The notes: generated by a model not told the origin, from the letters alone. A stretch of DNA of 64,000 nt from Alloacidobacterium sp963823845 (GCA_963823845.1 CAWGND010000016.1:124001-188000), one strand, 5' to 3'. Shown: positions 46,169-55,462, counted from the stretch's first letter. Program-made: numbers and translations.

Positions 46169-47230
46169 TTACCGCATAAGCACTTGTTCCAAATAAGCCA
46201 AAGCGCGTGGATCCTGGGATTGCCCGAGCCAGAAAAATGCTTCTTTACGAATCACGGGATTGGAATTCGTATCTGCGACGTGAATCAGTTGGGGCACGCT
46301 TTCGTCCTTTGGCAATTGACTGAGAGCGAATACGGCTTTCTTCTTTACATCTGTTTCGGGATCATTCTGAATAGCATCCGTGAGTGCGGCTGTTGCCTTT
46401 TTACCGGCCTTCTGCGCTAACCAGAAAAGCGCTTGCTCGCGAACCTTGGTATCGGCATCGAACTTGGCCATGTGTAGCAGTTCGTCCGCCGCGCCGGGAT
46501 CGGAGTCTTGCGAGAAATCGAAAGGCAGCTTCTCTCTAAGGCCTGCGTCGGTGCTTGTACTTGCTAACGATTGCAAGGCAAGAAAGCCTTCATGTCCGCG
46601 TTGGACTCCTAGCCAAAAGGCCGCCTGTTCGCGCGTGTGCATGGACGCGGCAGAGGATGCGATTTGGGCGAGCGATTGGGTGGCTGCTGATGCTGCGTGA
46701 TAGCTCATCGACAGAAGGGCCCCGTCGACGATCGTGGAGTGATCTGATCCAGATGGCTGCGTGGCAAGTTGTGCGAGGAAGGACACACTTTGCTCGGGTT
46801 CGACCTCGGTAAGCCAGGTGAAAGCTACGCCGCCAGCATCGAGGTGGCAGCCGGCCATGACCGGCCTGATTTTGATGAGTTGGCCGTGATCCAGGCGAAG
46901 AAGGACATAGATGTTTTGTACCGTCGGCCAATGGTCGCCTCTGGTCATGCTGGAGTTGGTCTCTTCCAGTCGATATTCACCGCAACATCCATCGTCCACC
47001 GCTGATGAATCAGACCAGTTCGAACACGTAGATAAATGCGATTGTGGAAGAGCCGGCACTTCATATCCAAGCCAGAGTTGCTCAGTCGAGTGGCGAAATC
47101 GATCCACCGTTGCGGTGAGAGTCCCTCCTATCGGTTCCACAGTGAACTGAGTATTGCTGACCTTGGGCTGCTGCGCTATCAATGTAACCGTGGATGCGCA
47201 AATGATGATTGCAATTAGATGCCTCTTCAT
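46169..47230 (-). CDS. Secreted HEAT-repeat protein A
   Basis: 353 aa with a signal peptide (MKRHLIAIIICASTVTLIAQ). The first half has several Cys (HLSTCSNWSDSSAVDDGCCG) and a beta-rich look; the second half holds HEAT-like repeats (REQAAFWLGVQRGHEGFLAL, VREQALFWLAQKAGKKATAA, VKKKAVFALSQLPKDESVPQ, IRKEAFFWLGQSQDPRALAY). Such repeats make a curved protein-binding surface. Last gene of a leftward operon (sigma, anti-sigma, HEAT B, HEAT A), 9 bp after HEAT B, so probably part of an envelope stress or regulatory circuit. Confidence 0.8.
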   Translation of the reverse strand: MKRHLIAIIICASTVTLIAQQPKVSNTQFTVEPIGGTLTATVDRFRHSTEQLWLGYEVPALPQSHLSTCSNWSDSSAVDDGCCGEYRLEETNSSMTRGDHWPTVQNIYVLLRLDHGQLIKIRPVMAGCHLDAGGVAFTWLTEVEPEQSVSFLAQLATQPSGSDHSTIVDGALLSMSYHAASAATQSLAQIASSAASMHTREQAAFWLGVQRGHEGFLALQSLASTSTDAGLREKLPFDFSQDSDPGAADELLHMAKFDADTKVREQALFWLAQKAGKKATAALTDAIQNDPETDVKKKAVFALSQLPKDESVPQLIHVADTNSNPVIRKEAFFWLGQSQDPRALAYLEQVLMR

Positions 47231-47239
47231 GGCTGCTCC

Positions 47240-48484
47240 TTATTTGTTGAGAACTTCCATCATGTAGTCGGTCGCTTCCTTGTTGTGCATCACAGCGAGC
47301 TTCCCGACGATGTCGCGTTTTGCGGAAGGGTCTTTTTCAGCGCGAGCAAGCGCGACTAGATCGTGTGCGTCTCCGGCAACAAACAGCGCATCGAGAACGG
47401 CCTTCTTCGATTCCTCATCCGGGTACTTGGAGTAGATCGACAGAAGCGTCGGAGCTGTCGAAGAACCACCGGCCACTCCCATATTGCGAATTGCTTTTGC
47501 GCGGAGATCGGGATCCTGTTCGGATGATGCGATCGCACTGAGCGCATCTGCTCCTTTGCCGCCAGCGGCGACGAATGCATGGATAATTGCGTACTTGGCT
47601 TCTTTGCTCGTGGTTGTTTGATACATGCTCGATAGCTGTGAGACAGCTCCCATAGCGCCAAGTTCGGAAATGGCATGCCGCGTTAGCTCAGGATCCGATT
47701 CGTGCTGCGTCACCTGCACCAACTTATCGGGTGCGCCCATGATGAGATAGGAATCGATAACAGCCTTCTTGACATCCGGGTTGCTCGACTTGCCGTAGAT
47801 ATCTGCGAGGGTGTCCGCAGACTGGCTGCCCCTGCTAACCGCGAGCAGTCGGATAGCCTTAACTTGTAAATTAGGATCTTTTTCTCCGCGAATGATCTGC
47901 CCGAGAAGATCCTGCGCCGGTTTGGACTGATCCTGCGCGAGGACGAAGAGCGCACGCTCTTTCAATCGTTCTGATTGCTGCGAGCTCTCAAGTATGTGTT
48001 GAAGAATTGGCAGTGCATTTGCATCTCCACCTTGCATCAATGAGGTCAAGGCGAGCAGCTTGAGATCTTCATCCTGCTCCGCCTGCGGCTGAACCGGGTT
48101 TCCGCTCTTGCCCCGAATCTCGATCTCCAGCGCATTGCATTCTTTGAGCCAATTGCTCTTTGGGTAGGACTGGTGAAGGCCGGTGCAGGTCTTTAACGCG
48201 TCGGACGAACGGCCCTCCTTGTTTTCTACATACGCCTTCCAGTAGAGTGCTCCATCGGCACGACGGCCGTGCTGATCGACGACCTGATCCAGCAGCGATT
48301 CGGCATCCGACCAGCGGCTCTCGTTGATGGCGCGTGTTGCATCAGAATAGAGCTGATCTTCGCGCGGGTTCGCCTGGGCCGCATCGCTTTCCGTAGGCTG
48401 GAAGATGAGTCCCGAAGCAGATGGAACCGGGAGCGACAAAGCACCGCAAATTACAGCTAGATAAAACCATTGATTTGTTTTCAT
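47240..48484 (-). CDS. Secreted HEAT-repeat protein B
   Basis: 414 aa with signal peptide (MKTNQWFYLAVICGALSLPV). Residues about 40-120 resemble a TPR-like scaffold (QLYSDATRAINESRWSDAES), followed by about eight HEAT-like repeats (e.g. LKERALFVLAQDQSKPAQDL, VKKAVIDSYLIMGAPDKLVQ). It starts one base from the anti-sigma stop and is followed by a second HEAT protein, both exported. Likely a binding scaffold outside the inner membrane; partner unknown. Confidence 0.8.
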   Translation of the reverse strand: MKTNQWFYLAVICGALSLPVPSASGLIFQPTESDAAQANPREDQLYSDATRAINESRWSDAESLLDQVVDQHGRRADGALYWKAYVENKEGRSSDALKTCTGLHQSYPKSNWLKECNALEIEIRGKSGNPVQPQAEQDEDLKLLALTSLMQGGDANALPILQHILESSQQSERLKERALFVLAQDQSKPAQDLLGQIIRGEKDPNLQVKAIRLLAVSRGSQSADTLADIYGKSSNPDVKKAVIDSYLIMGAPDKLVQVTQHESDPELTRHAISELGAMGAVSQLSSMYQTTTSKEAKYAIIHAFVAAGGKGADALSAIASSEQDPDLRAKAIRNMGVAGGSSTAPTLLSIYSKYPDEESKKAVLDALFVAGDAHDLVALARAEKDPSAKRDIVGKLAVMHNKEATDYMMEVLNK

Positions 48485-49243
48485 TTAGAGAGTTGTTCCT
48501 TTCTGGAAAGCTTGAGCATTTGTTTGTTGTTCAGAAACCTTTGTACGAAGAACACGGATCTGGAAGAGCAGTCCTTGCGTGTTCATTTCCTTCTCGATGC
48601 GGGCTATGTCTGCGCTAGTCAACTCGTCTGGCGAGTTCGCAACCTCAACGAGCACGCGTTCAAGATGATCGAGCGCGGCGGCGAGTAGAGGATCGTTCGT
48701 CTGGGCGACGCTTTGGCGATATAGCCGATTGTCGGTGAGGAGTAGCCGGGCTTCTGACTGCAACGATAGATCTACGTTCTCTTCTTCGGCCCCAGCGTGA
48801 TTCAGCTGAACGAGCAGACGCTCTGACCGATCGAGGTGATTGTCGAGGACGAAAAGAACGACACGCTCTTTCGATTGTTGCGGAGTACTGGCTACCAACG
48901 GCTTGGTATGTGCATGCTCCCACATTCTTCCGCCCAGGAATGCTCCTGCCAGAAGGAGCAGGCAGGCTGCGGCGTAGGCTACCTGCGGCCATTGGAAATA
49001 GCTACGTTTTCGCTTTGCCGGGTACGGCAGCAATGATCCTTGAATGGACCGCCATACTTGTGTTCCATACTCTGAACTTCGCGCTGGCGGCTCCGGCGCG
49101 CGAACGCTACCAAGCAGTTTGCCGAGTTCTTCATATGCTTGCTCGCATTGTTTGCAGGCCTGAAGATGCAACTCAGCCTCAGCCTTGTAGAAATCCTCGG
49201 AGTAGTAGTGCTCGATCAGCTCTTCTTCAGTTAAGTGCTTCAT
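48485..49243 (-). CDS. Anti-sigma factor-like membrane protein with zinc-binding HCC motif
   Basis: Start at ATG 49243, overlapping the sigma factor stop; a start four codons earlier is also possible. 252 aa: cytoplasmic N-terminus with ELHLQACKQCEQAYEEL (His-x3-Cys-x2-Cys anti-sigma zinc motif), a single membrane helix (VAYAAACLLLLAGAFLGGRM) at about residues 90-110, and an extracytoplasmic part. It should hold the ECF sigma factor at the membrane until a signal arrives. Upstream of two exported HEAT-repeat genes. Confidence 0.85.
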   Translation of the reverse strand: MKHLTEEELIEHYYSEDFYKAEAELHLQACKQCEQAYEELGKLLGSVRAPEPPARSSEYGTQVWRSIQGSLLPYPAKRKRSYFQWPQVAYAAACLLLLAGAFLGGRMWEHAHTKPLVASTPQQSKERVVLFVLDNHLDRSERLLVQLNHAGAEEENVDLSLQSEARLLLTDNRLYRQSVAQTNDPLLAAALDHLERVLVEVANSPDELTSADIARIEKEMNTQGLLFQIRVLRTKVSEQQTNAQAFQKGTTL

Positions 49244-49812
49244 GACTTCACCCACAGCGGTGAGAGGGATTGGCGTAGTTTCTGCACTGCACGAAAGACG
49301 GCTTGCTTGGCAGAGTTCGGTGCGATTCCAAGCGCTGTTGCAATCTCTTCCGTCGAGCGGTCTTCCATGTGGCGCAATACAAAAGCGAGGCGTTCGGTTG
49401 GTGTCAGCTTCTCCATGGCTGCGTATCTCCGTGCTTCGATCTCCTGACTTAGCAAGAGCCGGTCTGGCCCGGCTGCGCGATCTGCGAGTTGGACGGCCAC
49501 CTGTTCACCGTCATATTCCTCAGCAATAGGCACCACCGTCTGGCTCTTTCGTTTAGTCAAAACATCGAGTGCGCAGTTCATAGCGATCCGGTAAATCCAG
49601 GTTCGAAAATTCGCACGAGCGTCGAAGTCTTCCAGCTTGCGATAGCCGCGAAGGAAAGCTTCCTGTACAACCTCTTCAGCATCGGCCTCATTTTCGGTAA
49701 TGCGGAAAGCGACACGAAAGACACTTTGGCTATGGCGTGTGACAAGCTGGCCATAAGCGTCCTTGTCTCCGGCTAGAACTGCCCGGATGAGCGCGTGGTC
49801 GTCATTCCCCAT
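49240..49812 (-). CDS. ECF sigma factor (RpoE-like)
   Basis: 190 aa. Region 2 (YGQLVTRHSQSVFRVAFRIT, ADAEEVVQEAFLRGYRKLED, FRTWIYRIAMNCALDVL) and region 4 (KLTPTERLAFVLRHMEDRST, EEIATALGIAPNSAKQAVFR) of group IV sigma factors. First gene of the leftward operon with its anti-sigma partner overlapping by 4 bp. Likely autoregulated together with the HEAT-repeat genes. Confidence 0.92.
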   Translation of the reverse strand: MGNDDHALIRAVLAGDKDAYGQLVTRHSQSVFRVAFRITENEADAEEVVQEAFLRGYRKLEDFDARANFRTWIYRIAMNCALDVLTKRKSQTVVPIAEEYDGEQVAVQLADRAAGPDRLLLSQEIEARRYAAMEKLTPTERLAFVLRHMEDRSTEEIATALGIAPNSAKQAVFRAVQKLRQSLSPLWVKS

Positions 49813-49908
49813 TCAGCGCATTAGACAGGATCGGGGGCTTGCGGTTAGGAAAAAAGTTCGGGTGGGGTGTTTGTTATCTGATTGCCTGCTGCTGAAGATG
49901 TACTGGCC

Positions 49909-50511
49909 TCATGAAACTGGGCCCAAGCACATGCTCTCGGAGATAGAGGCGCAAGGAACACGGATCAATCCGTGACTCTCTTTTCGCTTGGCCTCGTCAA
50001 TGAACTGGCCGATACGCTGGCGGCCGTTCCCGATACACCAGATCAGGTGCGACTGGTCGCCCGGAATGAATTTCTTCCTGTCCCAGTCGGCGTCAAAACA
50101 TTCTATGACCTCGGAAACTTCGTGGTTGGCTCTGGTCACAACAGCGTAGTCCCGCGTCAAGTTCAGGTCCTTAGGTTCCCAGTTGAACGACATGATGAAT
50201 GCAGTCTCGTCGTCAACCACCAAAGATTTCTCATGCGTCAGGTCGAACTGCGGATTACTGTCCAGCACCGCAACGCCCGCGGACGTTAGCATTTTCCGAG
50301 CCGGTCCGTTCTCGGACTCCCCGCCCCGACGCGCGGGATTAAGCATGACGCGTACGGATACGCCGCGCTTTTGCGCCCCGATCACCGCTTGGAGAATAAC
50401 AGCATCTGAAAACAGAAACATTTTGATGCGCAGGGACTTGGAGGCATGGTTTATGGCGTCCAGGATTGGACGCGCAGAGTCATCGGGCAAAACAATTAGC
50501 GAGCGTGACAT
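49909..50511 (-). CDS. PLD-like domain protein, second half lost
   Basis: Start at ATG 50511 with ggaga five bases upstream (200 aa). One phospholipase D motif: THEKSLVVDDETAFIMSFNW (HxK...D). Preceded by ARPILDAINHASKSLRIKMF, the typical first half of cardiolipin-synthase-like enzymes. Two HKD motifs are usually needed; here homology ends after GNGRQRIGQFIDEAKR, and the rest (ESHGLIRVPC...) looks like out-of-frame sequence. Another frame there reads SLRLYLREHVLG, like a PLD C-terminus, so an internal deletion or frameshift removed the second half. May be non-functional unless it dimerises. Confidence 0.65.
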   Translation of the reverse strand: MSRSLIVLPDDSARPILDAINHASKSLRIKMFLFSDAVILQAVIGAQKRGVSVRVMLNPARRGGESENGPARKMLTSAGVAVLDSNPQFDLTHEKSLVVDDETAFIMSFNWEPKDLNLTRDYAVVTRANHEVSEVIECFDADWDRKKFIPGDQSHLIWCIGNGRQRIGQFIDEAKRKESHGLIRVPCASISESMCLGPVS

Positions 50512-50699
50512 GACATCTCCGTTCCACTTTCTCTTTCCCGCGACGACCGGACTCTTTCGATCACGCCGAACAGAAAAGCGGTGGTCAGCCCGAAGAGCAG
50601 CCATCCGTTCAGCGCTTCGATCACTCCTATGATCTGCCAGTGTGCATCCCGGAGTAGTTCACCCCCCCAACGCCAATCTTGCTCGGCTTACGCGCCTCG

Positions 50700-51407
50700 T
50701 CACTTCGCAGGCTTCGGCGGGCAGCGCGCATCATAGATTGCCTGCAACCGCTTCAGCTTGAGAACGCCGTAGAACACGACGATCACCATAGCAACAACCA
50801 GAAGCCCGGCGAATCTCTTTTCCCATTGGTACTCGCCCTGGCGATTGGCGATGTAGCTGGCCGTGATTAAGCACAGAATGCCTGCGTTGATGATCCAGTT
50901 CAGGAGCTTTGGCAATATGAACGTCATAGTGCCGAAGCCGGCAAGCTGGTAGAGCACGAATGGCAGGATCGCTACCATTGGCAGCAGCTCGGAAGCGCCC
51001 AGCGAGACGTCGACCGTGCCGGGTAGCGCGTCATGCAACAGCCGGCTGTGCGCCAGTTCATGGAACAGCGCCGGCACCGCACACAGGAAAGGCACCACGG
51101 CGAGCAGTTCGAGCACCAGTGACCCGCTCCAGGTGCCGACCTTGGAGGAGGCATCGGCACCCGCACCCGATGATTCCGTACCAATGTAGAGGCCGCCGAC
51201 AATGGCGGCGGCACTGGACAGCATGAGCAGTTCTACGGTGATGCCAAAACTCACCGGCTCGCCCGCCTTGATCAGCAGCAGGGCCATGAACCCGGGGAGG
51301 TAGAACATCACGCGTACCAGTCGCGCCCAAACGCGTGCGTCGCGCTCTGGCGGCAGAATTGGAAGGGCAAGTCCGTCGGTTCCGATTGTTGCTCTTTCTT
51401 TGGACAT
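50700..51407 (-). CDS. Polytopic membrane protein with HELAH motif
   Basis: 235 aa, about six membrane helices (LVRVMFYLPGFMALLLI; GITVELLMLSSAAAIVGGLY; LVLELLAVVPFLCAVPALF; LPMVAILPFVLYQLAGFGTM; LLNWIINAGILCLITASYIA; RFAGLLVVAMVIVVFYGVL). HELAH directly follows the third helix and matches HExxH; a second metal-ligand motif of membrane peptidases is not evident, so a protease role is only a possibility. No family recognised. Alone on its strand. Confidence 0.65.
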   Translation of the reverse strand: MSKERATIGTDGLALPILPPERDARVWARLVRVMFYLPGFMALLLIKAGEPVSFGITVELLMLSSAAAIVGGLYIGTESSGAGADASSKVGTWSGSLVLELLAVVPFLCAVPALFHELAHSRLLHDALPGTVDVSLGASELLPMVAILPFVLYQLAGFGTMTFILPKLLNWIINAGILCLITASYIANRQGEYQWEKRFAGLLVVAMVIVVFYGVLKLKRLQAIYDARCPPKPAK

Positions 51408-51694
51408 TCAGGCATCCTTAAAGCGCAAAATTTTGGATTCTGATCACCAATGCTCCCGGAAGGCTTAAAGCGGGGCCTGGGCGTTAGGTCCCTTCAGCAA
51501 ACGTGCGGTAATGGATTAAAACGCTACTCAATGCTTGGCGCGAAGTATATGCCCAAAACTGCGAGTTTCGCACCGCAAAATTGCTAGGTGGCCCAGGCCG
51601 CCCAGTTGAAGCCCGCAAATATCAACACATAGCTTGTCGTCTTTGCTCTTCGGTTTCCGATTTCTTCACTAGAGGAAAAAGGAGACGATGTCCA
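51408..51694. other. Intergenic, divergent promoter region
   Basis: Separates the leftward membrane gene from the rightward secreted-protein gene; no gene seen. aaggagacgatg just before 51695 holds the ribosome site of the next gene. Confidence 0.35.
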
Positions 51695-52330
51695 ATGAGT
51701 ACAAGACATATTCGCGCAGTAAATGTAAGAGTGAGACAATTCGCGACGCAAATCCAGAATTCCGTGATTGCTCTCACTCTATTGAGCGTTTGCCCTTTGC
51801 TTGCCCTGGCGCAAGATGGCCATTCGCACACGATGACACCGCAACATCAGGAGCAAACGCCGGAACAGAAGAGCAGGGCGAGCGCCCTTATCAAGATTGT
51901 CCGGGAATCGACAGAGCGCTATAAGGATGTTTCGGCAGCTGAGGCCGATGGATATGCCCTTCAATTCGGCTGCGTGAGCGGACCCGACTCGGGCGCAATG
52001 GGACTGCACTTCGTGAACGGTGCCCTGGTGAATGCCGGCGTAATCGACGCCACGCGTCCCCAGATTGTGATCTACGAGCCGACGTCCAACGGGGGCCTGA
52101 AACTGATCGGCGCCGATTATCTGGTTCTGGCCGACGCGTGGGACAAGAAGAACCAGGGCCCGCCGGAGCTCATGGGACAGCTTTTTCATTACTTCGAGGC
52201 TCCCAATCGCTTCGGTCTCCCGGCGTTCTACACGCTGCACGTCTGGGCGTGGAAGGACAATCCGAACGGCGCGTTCGTGAACTGGCACCCCAATGTTTCG
52301 TGCGAGCAGTTTGGCGGCCAGGTCCCCTAA
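51695..52330 (+). CDS. Secreted conserved hypothetical protein
   Basis: Start at ATG 51695 (211 aa) with ggag upstream; the longer frame from 51581 has no ribosome site. Signal peptide SVIALTLLSVCPLLALA. The mature part has FGCVSGPDSGAMGLHFVNGA, YEPTSNGGLKLIGADYLVLA and WHPNVSCEQFGG, a pattern I know from uncharacterised exported proteins of soil bacteria. Two Cys could form a disulfide. No enzymatic motif. Followed 105 bp later by a methyltransferase gene on the same strand. Confidence 0.65.
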   Translation: MSTRHIRAVNVRVRQFATQIQNSVIALTLLSVCPLLALAQDGHSHTMTPQHQEQTPEQKSRASALIKIVRESTERYKDVSAAEADGYALQFGCVSGPDSGAMGLHFVNGALVNAGVIDATRPQIVIYEPTSNGGLKLIGADYLVLADAWDKKNQGPPELMGQLFHYFEAPNRFGLPAFYTLHVWAWKDNPNGAFVNWHPNVSCEQFGGQVP

Positions 52331-52435
52331 ATCGGGAACGGCAGCCTTTTGGCTGTGCTCACGGGACCAAACAAGCCGCGCGGGCACAGCAGCAAAACAG
52401 AATGAGTACCGACGGAAAGAAGGAGACAGATCAAC

Positions 52436-53509
52436 ATGAGTACAACACAGACCCGTGCGATTGACATGGACAAACTGAATGCTTTCATCGGTCAATTCGT
52501 GACTGATCTTGGGGCCGCAGTTCATACGGGCATGGTCGTCATGGGAGAAAAGCTTGGCCTCTACAAAGCCCTCGCCGGCGACCCTCAAACTTCGCCACAA
52601 CTTGCCGCCAAGACAAAGACCGATGAGCGCTACCTGCGCGAGTGGCTGGCTTCACAAGCTGCGGGGGGCTACATCGCTTACGATGAAAAAACCGACAAGT
52701 TCAGCCTGAGTGCAGAACAAGCCTTCACCTTGGCGGCAGAAGACAGTCCCGCATATCTGCCCGGGGCGTTTGAACTAGCGCTGGGCTCGCTTGCCGCGGT
52801 TCCGAGGATGGTAGAGTCGTTCCGCACCGGCGCCGGCATGGGCTGGCATGAACATGTTGAGGGCGTCTTCCATGGGTGTGAAAAGTTCTTTCGTCCAGGC
52901 TATGCCGCGAATCTTGTGAGTTCATGGATTCCCGCCCTGGATGGTGTCAAAGACAAGCTGGAAGCGGGTGCACGAGTGGCCGACGTTGGCTGCGGAAAGG
53001 GTGCGTCCACAATATTGATGGCAAAAGCATTTCCTAAATCTCAATTCTTCGGATTCGACTATCACGACAAGTCGATTGAAGCCGCACGCGAATCCGCTCA
53101 GCGTAACGGTGTCGCCGACCGGGTCACTTTCGACGTGTCAAACGCTAAAGATTTTCCAGGCAAAGATTACGACTTCGTGGCCGTCTTCGATTGTTTGCAT
53201 GACATGGGAGATCCGGTCGGGGCGGCCGCGCATGTGCGGCAGACTGTGGCCAGAGACGGGGTGTGGATGATCGTTGAGCCGTTTGCAAATGACCAGTTGA
53301 AGGACAATCTGAATCCCGTTGGGCGAGTCTACTACTCCTTTTCGACGCTGCTGTGCACGCCTTGCTCACGGTCACAGGAGGTCGGACTGTGCTTAGGCGC
53401 TCAGGCCGGCGAGACACGCATTCGGGAGGTTGTGACCTCGGCCGGTTTCAATCGCTTTCGCCGCGCGACGGAAACACCCTTCAACATAGTTTATGAAGCT
53501 CGGCCCTGA
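52436..53509 (+). CDS. Class I SAM-dependent methyltransferase with winged-helix N-terminus
   Basis: aggagac upstream of ATG 52436. 357 aa: N-terminal winged-helix dimerisation part (VVMGEKLGLYKALAGDPQTS; KTDERYLREWLASQAAGGYI) as in Rv2258c-like methyltransferases, then the SAM domain with motif I VADVGCGKGASTILMA, FGFDYHDKSIEAARE and the acidic loop VAVFDCLHDMGDP. Methylates a small molecule not identifiable here; alone or with the upstream secreted gene. Confidence 0.85.
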   Translation: MSTTQTRAIDMDKLNAFIGQFVTDLGAAVHTGMVVMGEKLGLYKALAGDPQTSPQLAAKTKTDERYLREWLASQAAGGYIAYDEKTDKFSLSAEQAFTLAAEDSPAYLPGAFELALGSLAAVPRMVESFRTGAGMGWHEHVEGVFHGCEKFFRPGYAANLVSSWIPALDGVKDKLEAGARVADVGCGKGASTILMAKAFPKSQFFGFDYHDKSIEAARESAQRNGVADRVTFDVSNAKDFPGKDYDFVAVFDCLHDMGDPVGAAAHVRQTVARDGVWMIVEPFANDQLKDNLNPVGRVYYSFSTLLCTPCSRSQEVGLCLGAQAGETRIREVVTSAGFNRFRRATETPFNIVYEARP

Positions 53510-53581
53510 GAAGGAGACCAAAAACGAATACGATTTGCGAAAGAAACGGGTCAACGGTTGAGCAACTTAAGAGGAGTTTCC

Positions 53582-53725
53582 ATCAATCGTCGTGCAGAAT
53601 TACTGGCGGATCGCTTTGATGAAGGCGCCAATCTCTTGGCCCGTTTGCTGGAAGAGCTTTCAGAATGGGACGGTCAAGCTGAGCGCTCTTCATCCGTCAT
53701 TTCCGAGTGCTTCGTCCAGATGTGG
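53582..53725 (+). pseudogene. DinB-superfamily N-terminal remnant
   Basis: Frame reads NRRAELLADRFDEGANLLAR then LLEELSEWD, like the first helix of DinB-like damage-inducible four-helix proteins, then loses homology and stops. gaggagt before it could be an old ribosome site. About 29 residues of support only; overlaps the 3' end of the sigma pseudogene. Confidence 0.35.
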
Positions 53726-54270
53726 ACTTGATGCGTGCCACCGATCCTGTCTCAGTGTGGGCATGGAGTTTCTTAGACTGAAAAGCTTGTGCAATGCTGC
53801 AGTAGAGATAGATGCGAGCCTTCTCCCACCTTCTTTGCACAGTGCGTTCAGACAGCTTTTGCATTGCGGCGATTTCGGCGAATGAGAAGCCGCAGAAAAA
53901 TTTCAAGTCGACTACCTCAGCCAAGTCAGGCTCTATTTTGGCCAGCTGGTCTAAGACGTCACTGATCAATGCTAGTTCCTTCGCGTCGACGGGATTTTCA
54001 ATATCAATTTTGAGCGACGTGATTTCGAACTCTCCGCCGCGTTTCGTTGTTCTGCGATTCCGGGCATGATCAATAATGAGTCCGCCCATTACGCGCGCCG
54101 CGTATCCAATGAAACGCGCATGGTCAGGAAAGGAGAGGTCGTCGCGCGCTGCCATGTCCAGATAGGCTTCGTGTCAAAGCGTAGTGACACTCAGGCTCAA
54201 GGGAGCCCACTGCCTGGCCAGTTCGCGTTTTGCCAGTCGATGCAACTCGGTGTCTTGAGATGCTTGAGCG
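53697..54270 (-). pseudogene. ECF-type sigma factor (TIGR02999-like) with N-terminal nonsense codon
   Basis: C-terminal 152 codons from ATG 54155 are open: FIGYAARVMGGLIIDHARNR (region 2.3-2.4) and ELALISDVLDQLAKIEPDLA, VVDLKFFCGFSFAEIAAMQK, SERTVQRRWEKARIYLYCS (region 4). Upstream in the same frame the missing N-terminus is present (TELHRLAKRELARQ, SVTTL) but split by TGA before HEAYLDMAARD. Relatives read TALVHEAYL there. Expression from the internal ATG would give a sigma factor without most of region 2. Confidence 0.7.
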
Positions 54271-54376
54271 GAGGGAATGAGCTATCAGGAGCAACGCTTT
54301 GACTTTCCCTGCGCATCAGCGGTTCTCGTGCGTGCGGAGAACCAACCGAAATGAATGATCATTAAATTAACGAATA

Positions 54377-54655
54377 TCAAGATTGCGAGGCGGTCATCGG
54401 GTCAATCATCTGGCCGATCTCAGTTATTTTTTTGACAGGGATGCCACTTAGTTCTGAGTGCCGATGAATCAACGACTCGTCTTCAGCCAGATAGACGCAG
54501 ATGTTTTGTCGTCAGCAACAAAGGATTCCACCTACTCAATATGGGGTGCAAGTTGCTGCAATACATCGTTCGATTTGGCAGCAACATCCCGCAATCGCTC
54601 GCGATCGAGAGTTCCGATTTTTTGGAACCTCGCGCTCGATAAGGTACTTCTTCAT
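54377..54655 (-). pseudogene. DUF4242 family small protein, frameshifted
   Basis: Read leftward across frames: MKKYLIEREVP, then KIGTLDRERLRDVAAKSNDV, then VLQQLAPHIE-stop-VESFV, ADDKT, and CVYLAEDESLIHRHSELSGI with the ending KKITEIGQMIDP. These match DUF4242 (nickel-binding ferredoxin-like fold, about 90 aa). An A-run indel near 54620, a TAG replacing the Trp codon, and another frame change near 54525 break it. Confidence 0.6.
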
Positions 54656-54996
54656 AAGTCCTCCGTCTAATCTTTCGCAAACGAGTCGCTTCAAACTAGT
54701 TTCAAGAGTAGGACTGAAAGATGTCTGTCACAAGATGGCAGATTTGCCATTATAGGTGGGTAATTCAGCCATTACGGTCGTGGGTACGTCTTTCAAAAGC
54801 TCTCTGCCAGCAAACTCGATTTCTTTCTCTCGATGTCGCCTTTTACCTGCCGTTTTCGATATCTCAGGTAAGGCGCATCAGAGGGGTACGAGATATGCCG
54901 CCCGATAGCTCCTACTGTTAGCAATGTTTGTCTCTGCCTCACTGCGGGGGCCTAAGACGCGTTCAGAAGAATGTACCTTTAAGGAGAAACATCATC
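54656..54996. other. Intergenic, nothing recognised
   Basis: Apart from the aaggag ribosome site at the end, which serves the next gene, no feature could be supported. Confidence 0.3.
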
Positions 54997-55413
54997 ATGA
55001 AACGGATCATCGCAATCATAGTCTTTGCACTGGCAACCTTTGTCACCGTTCGGGGTGCTATCGCGCAGGATCACAGAATCCGGGTAACCATCCCGTTCAA
55101 CTTTAATGTCGACGGTACATCGTTGCCTGCCGGAACTTATACGATTACCTCGGAAGACCTTCTCTCAATCCATATCCAGAATGGCAAGCAGAGTATCACC
55201 GTGCTGCGTAGTGCTCCTGCAGAAGACGATGCATCAGAACATGACAAGCTAGTCTTCAACAGGTATGGCAATCAATACTTTCTGAGCAAGATTCTCTGCT
55301 CATATGCCTTCATGAACCTGGAAATGCCTGTCTCGAAGATCGAGAAGATGGCTCGGCTTCAGGAAGCAAACCCCCGTGGAAATATTCACGCTTTTCTCGC
55401 TCTAAATCGATAG
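54997..55413 (+). CDS. Small secreted beta-sandwich protein, acidobacterial type
   Basis: ATG 54997 with aaggag nine bases before (138 aa). Signal peptide MKRIIAIIVFALATFVTVRG...IAQ. Mature part RVTIPFNFNVDGTSLPAGTY, SIHIQNGKQSITVL and KLVFNRYGNQYFLSKI follows a pattern common in uncharacterised exported proteins of Acidobacteriota. No catalytic motif. A good intrinsic terminator follows, so it is a single-gene unit. Confidence 0.75.
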   Translation: MKRIIAIIVFALATFVTVRGAIAQDHRIRVTIPFNFNVDGTSLPAGTYTITSEDLLSIHIQNGKQSITVLRSAPAEDDASEHDKLVFNRYGNQYFLSKILCSYAFMNLEMPVSKIEKMARLQEANPRGNIHAFLALNR

Positions 55414-55434
55414 AGAACGATTGTCTATCACACG

Positions 55435-55462
55435 ACCCGGGACAAAAGTCGCCGGGTTTTTT
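55435..55462 (+). terminator. Rho-independent terminator
   Basis: acccgg-gac / gtc-gccgggt stem with an aaaa loop, followed by tttttt, 22 bp after the secreted-protein stop. Confidence 0.85.
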
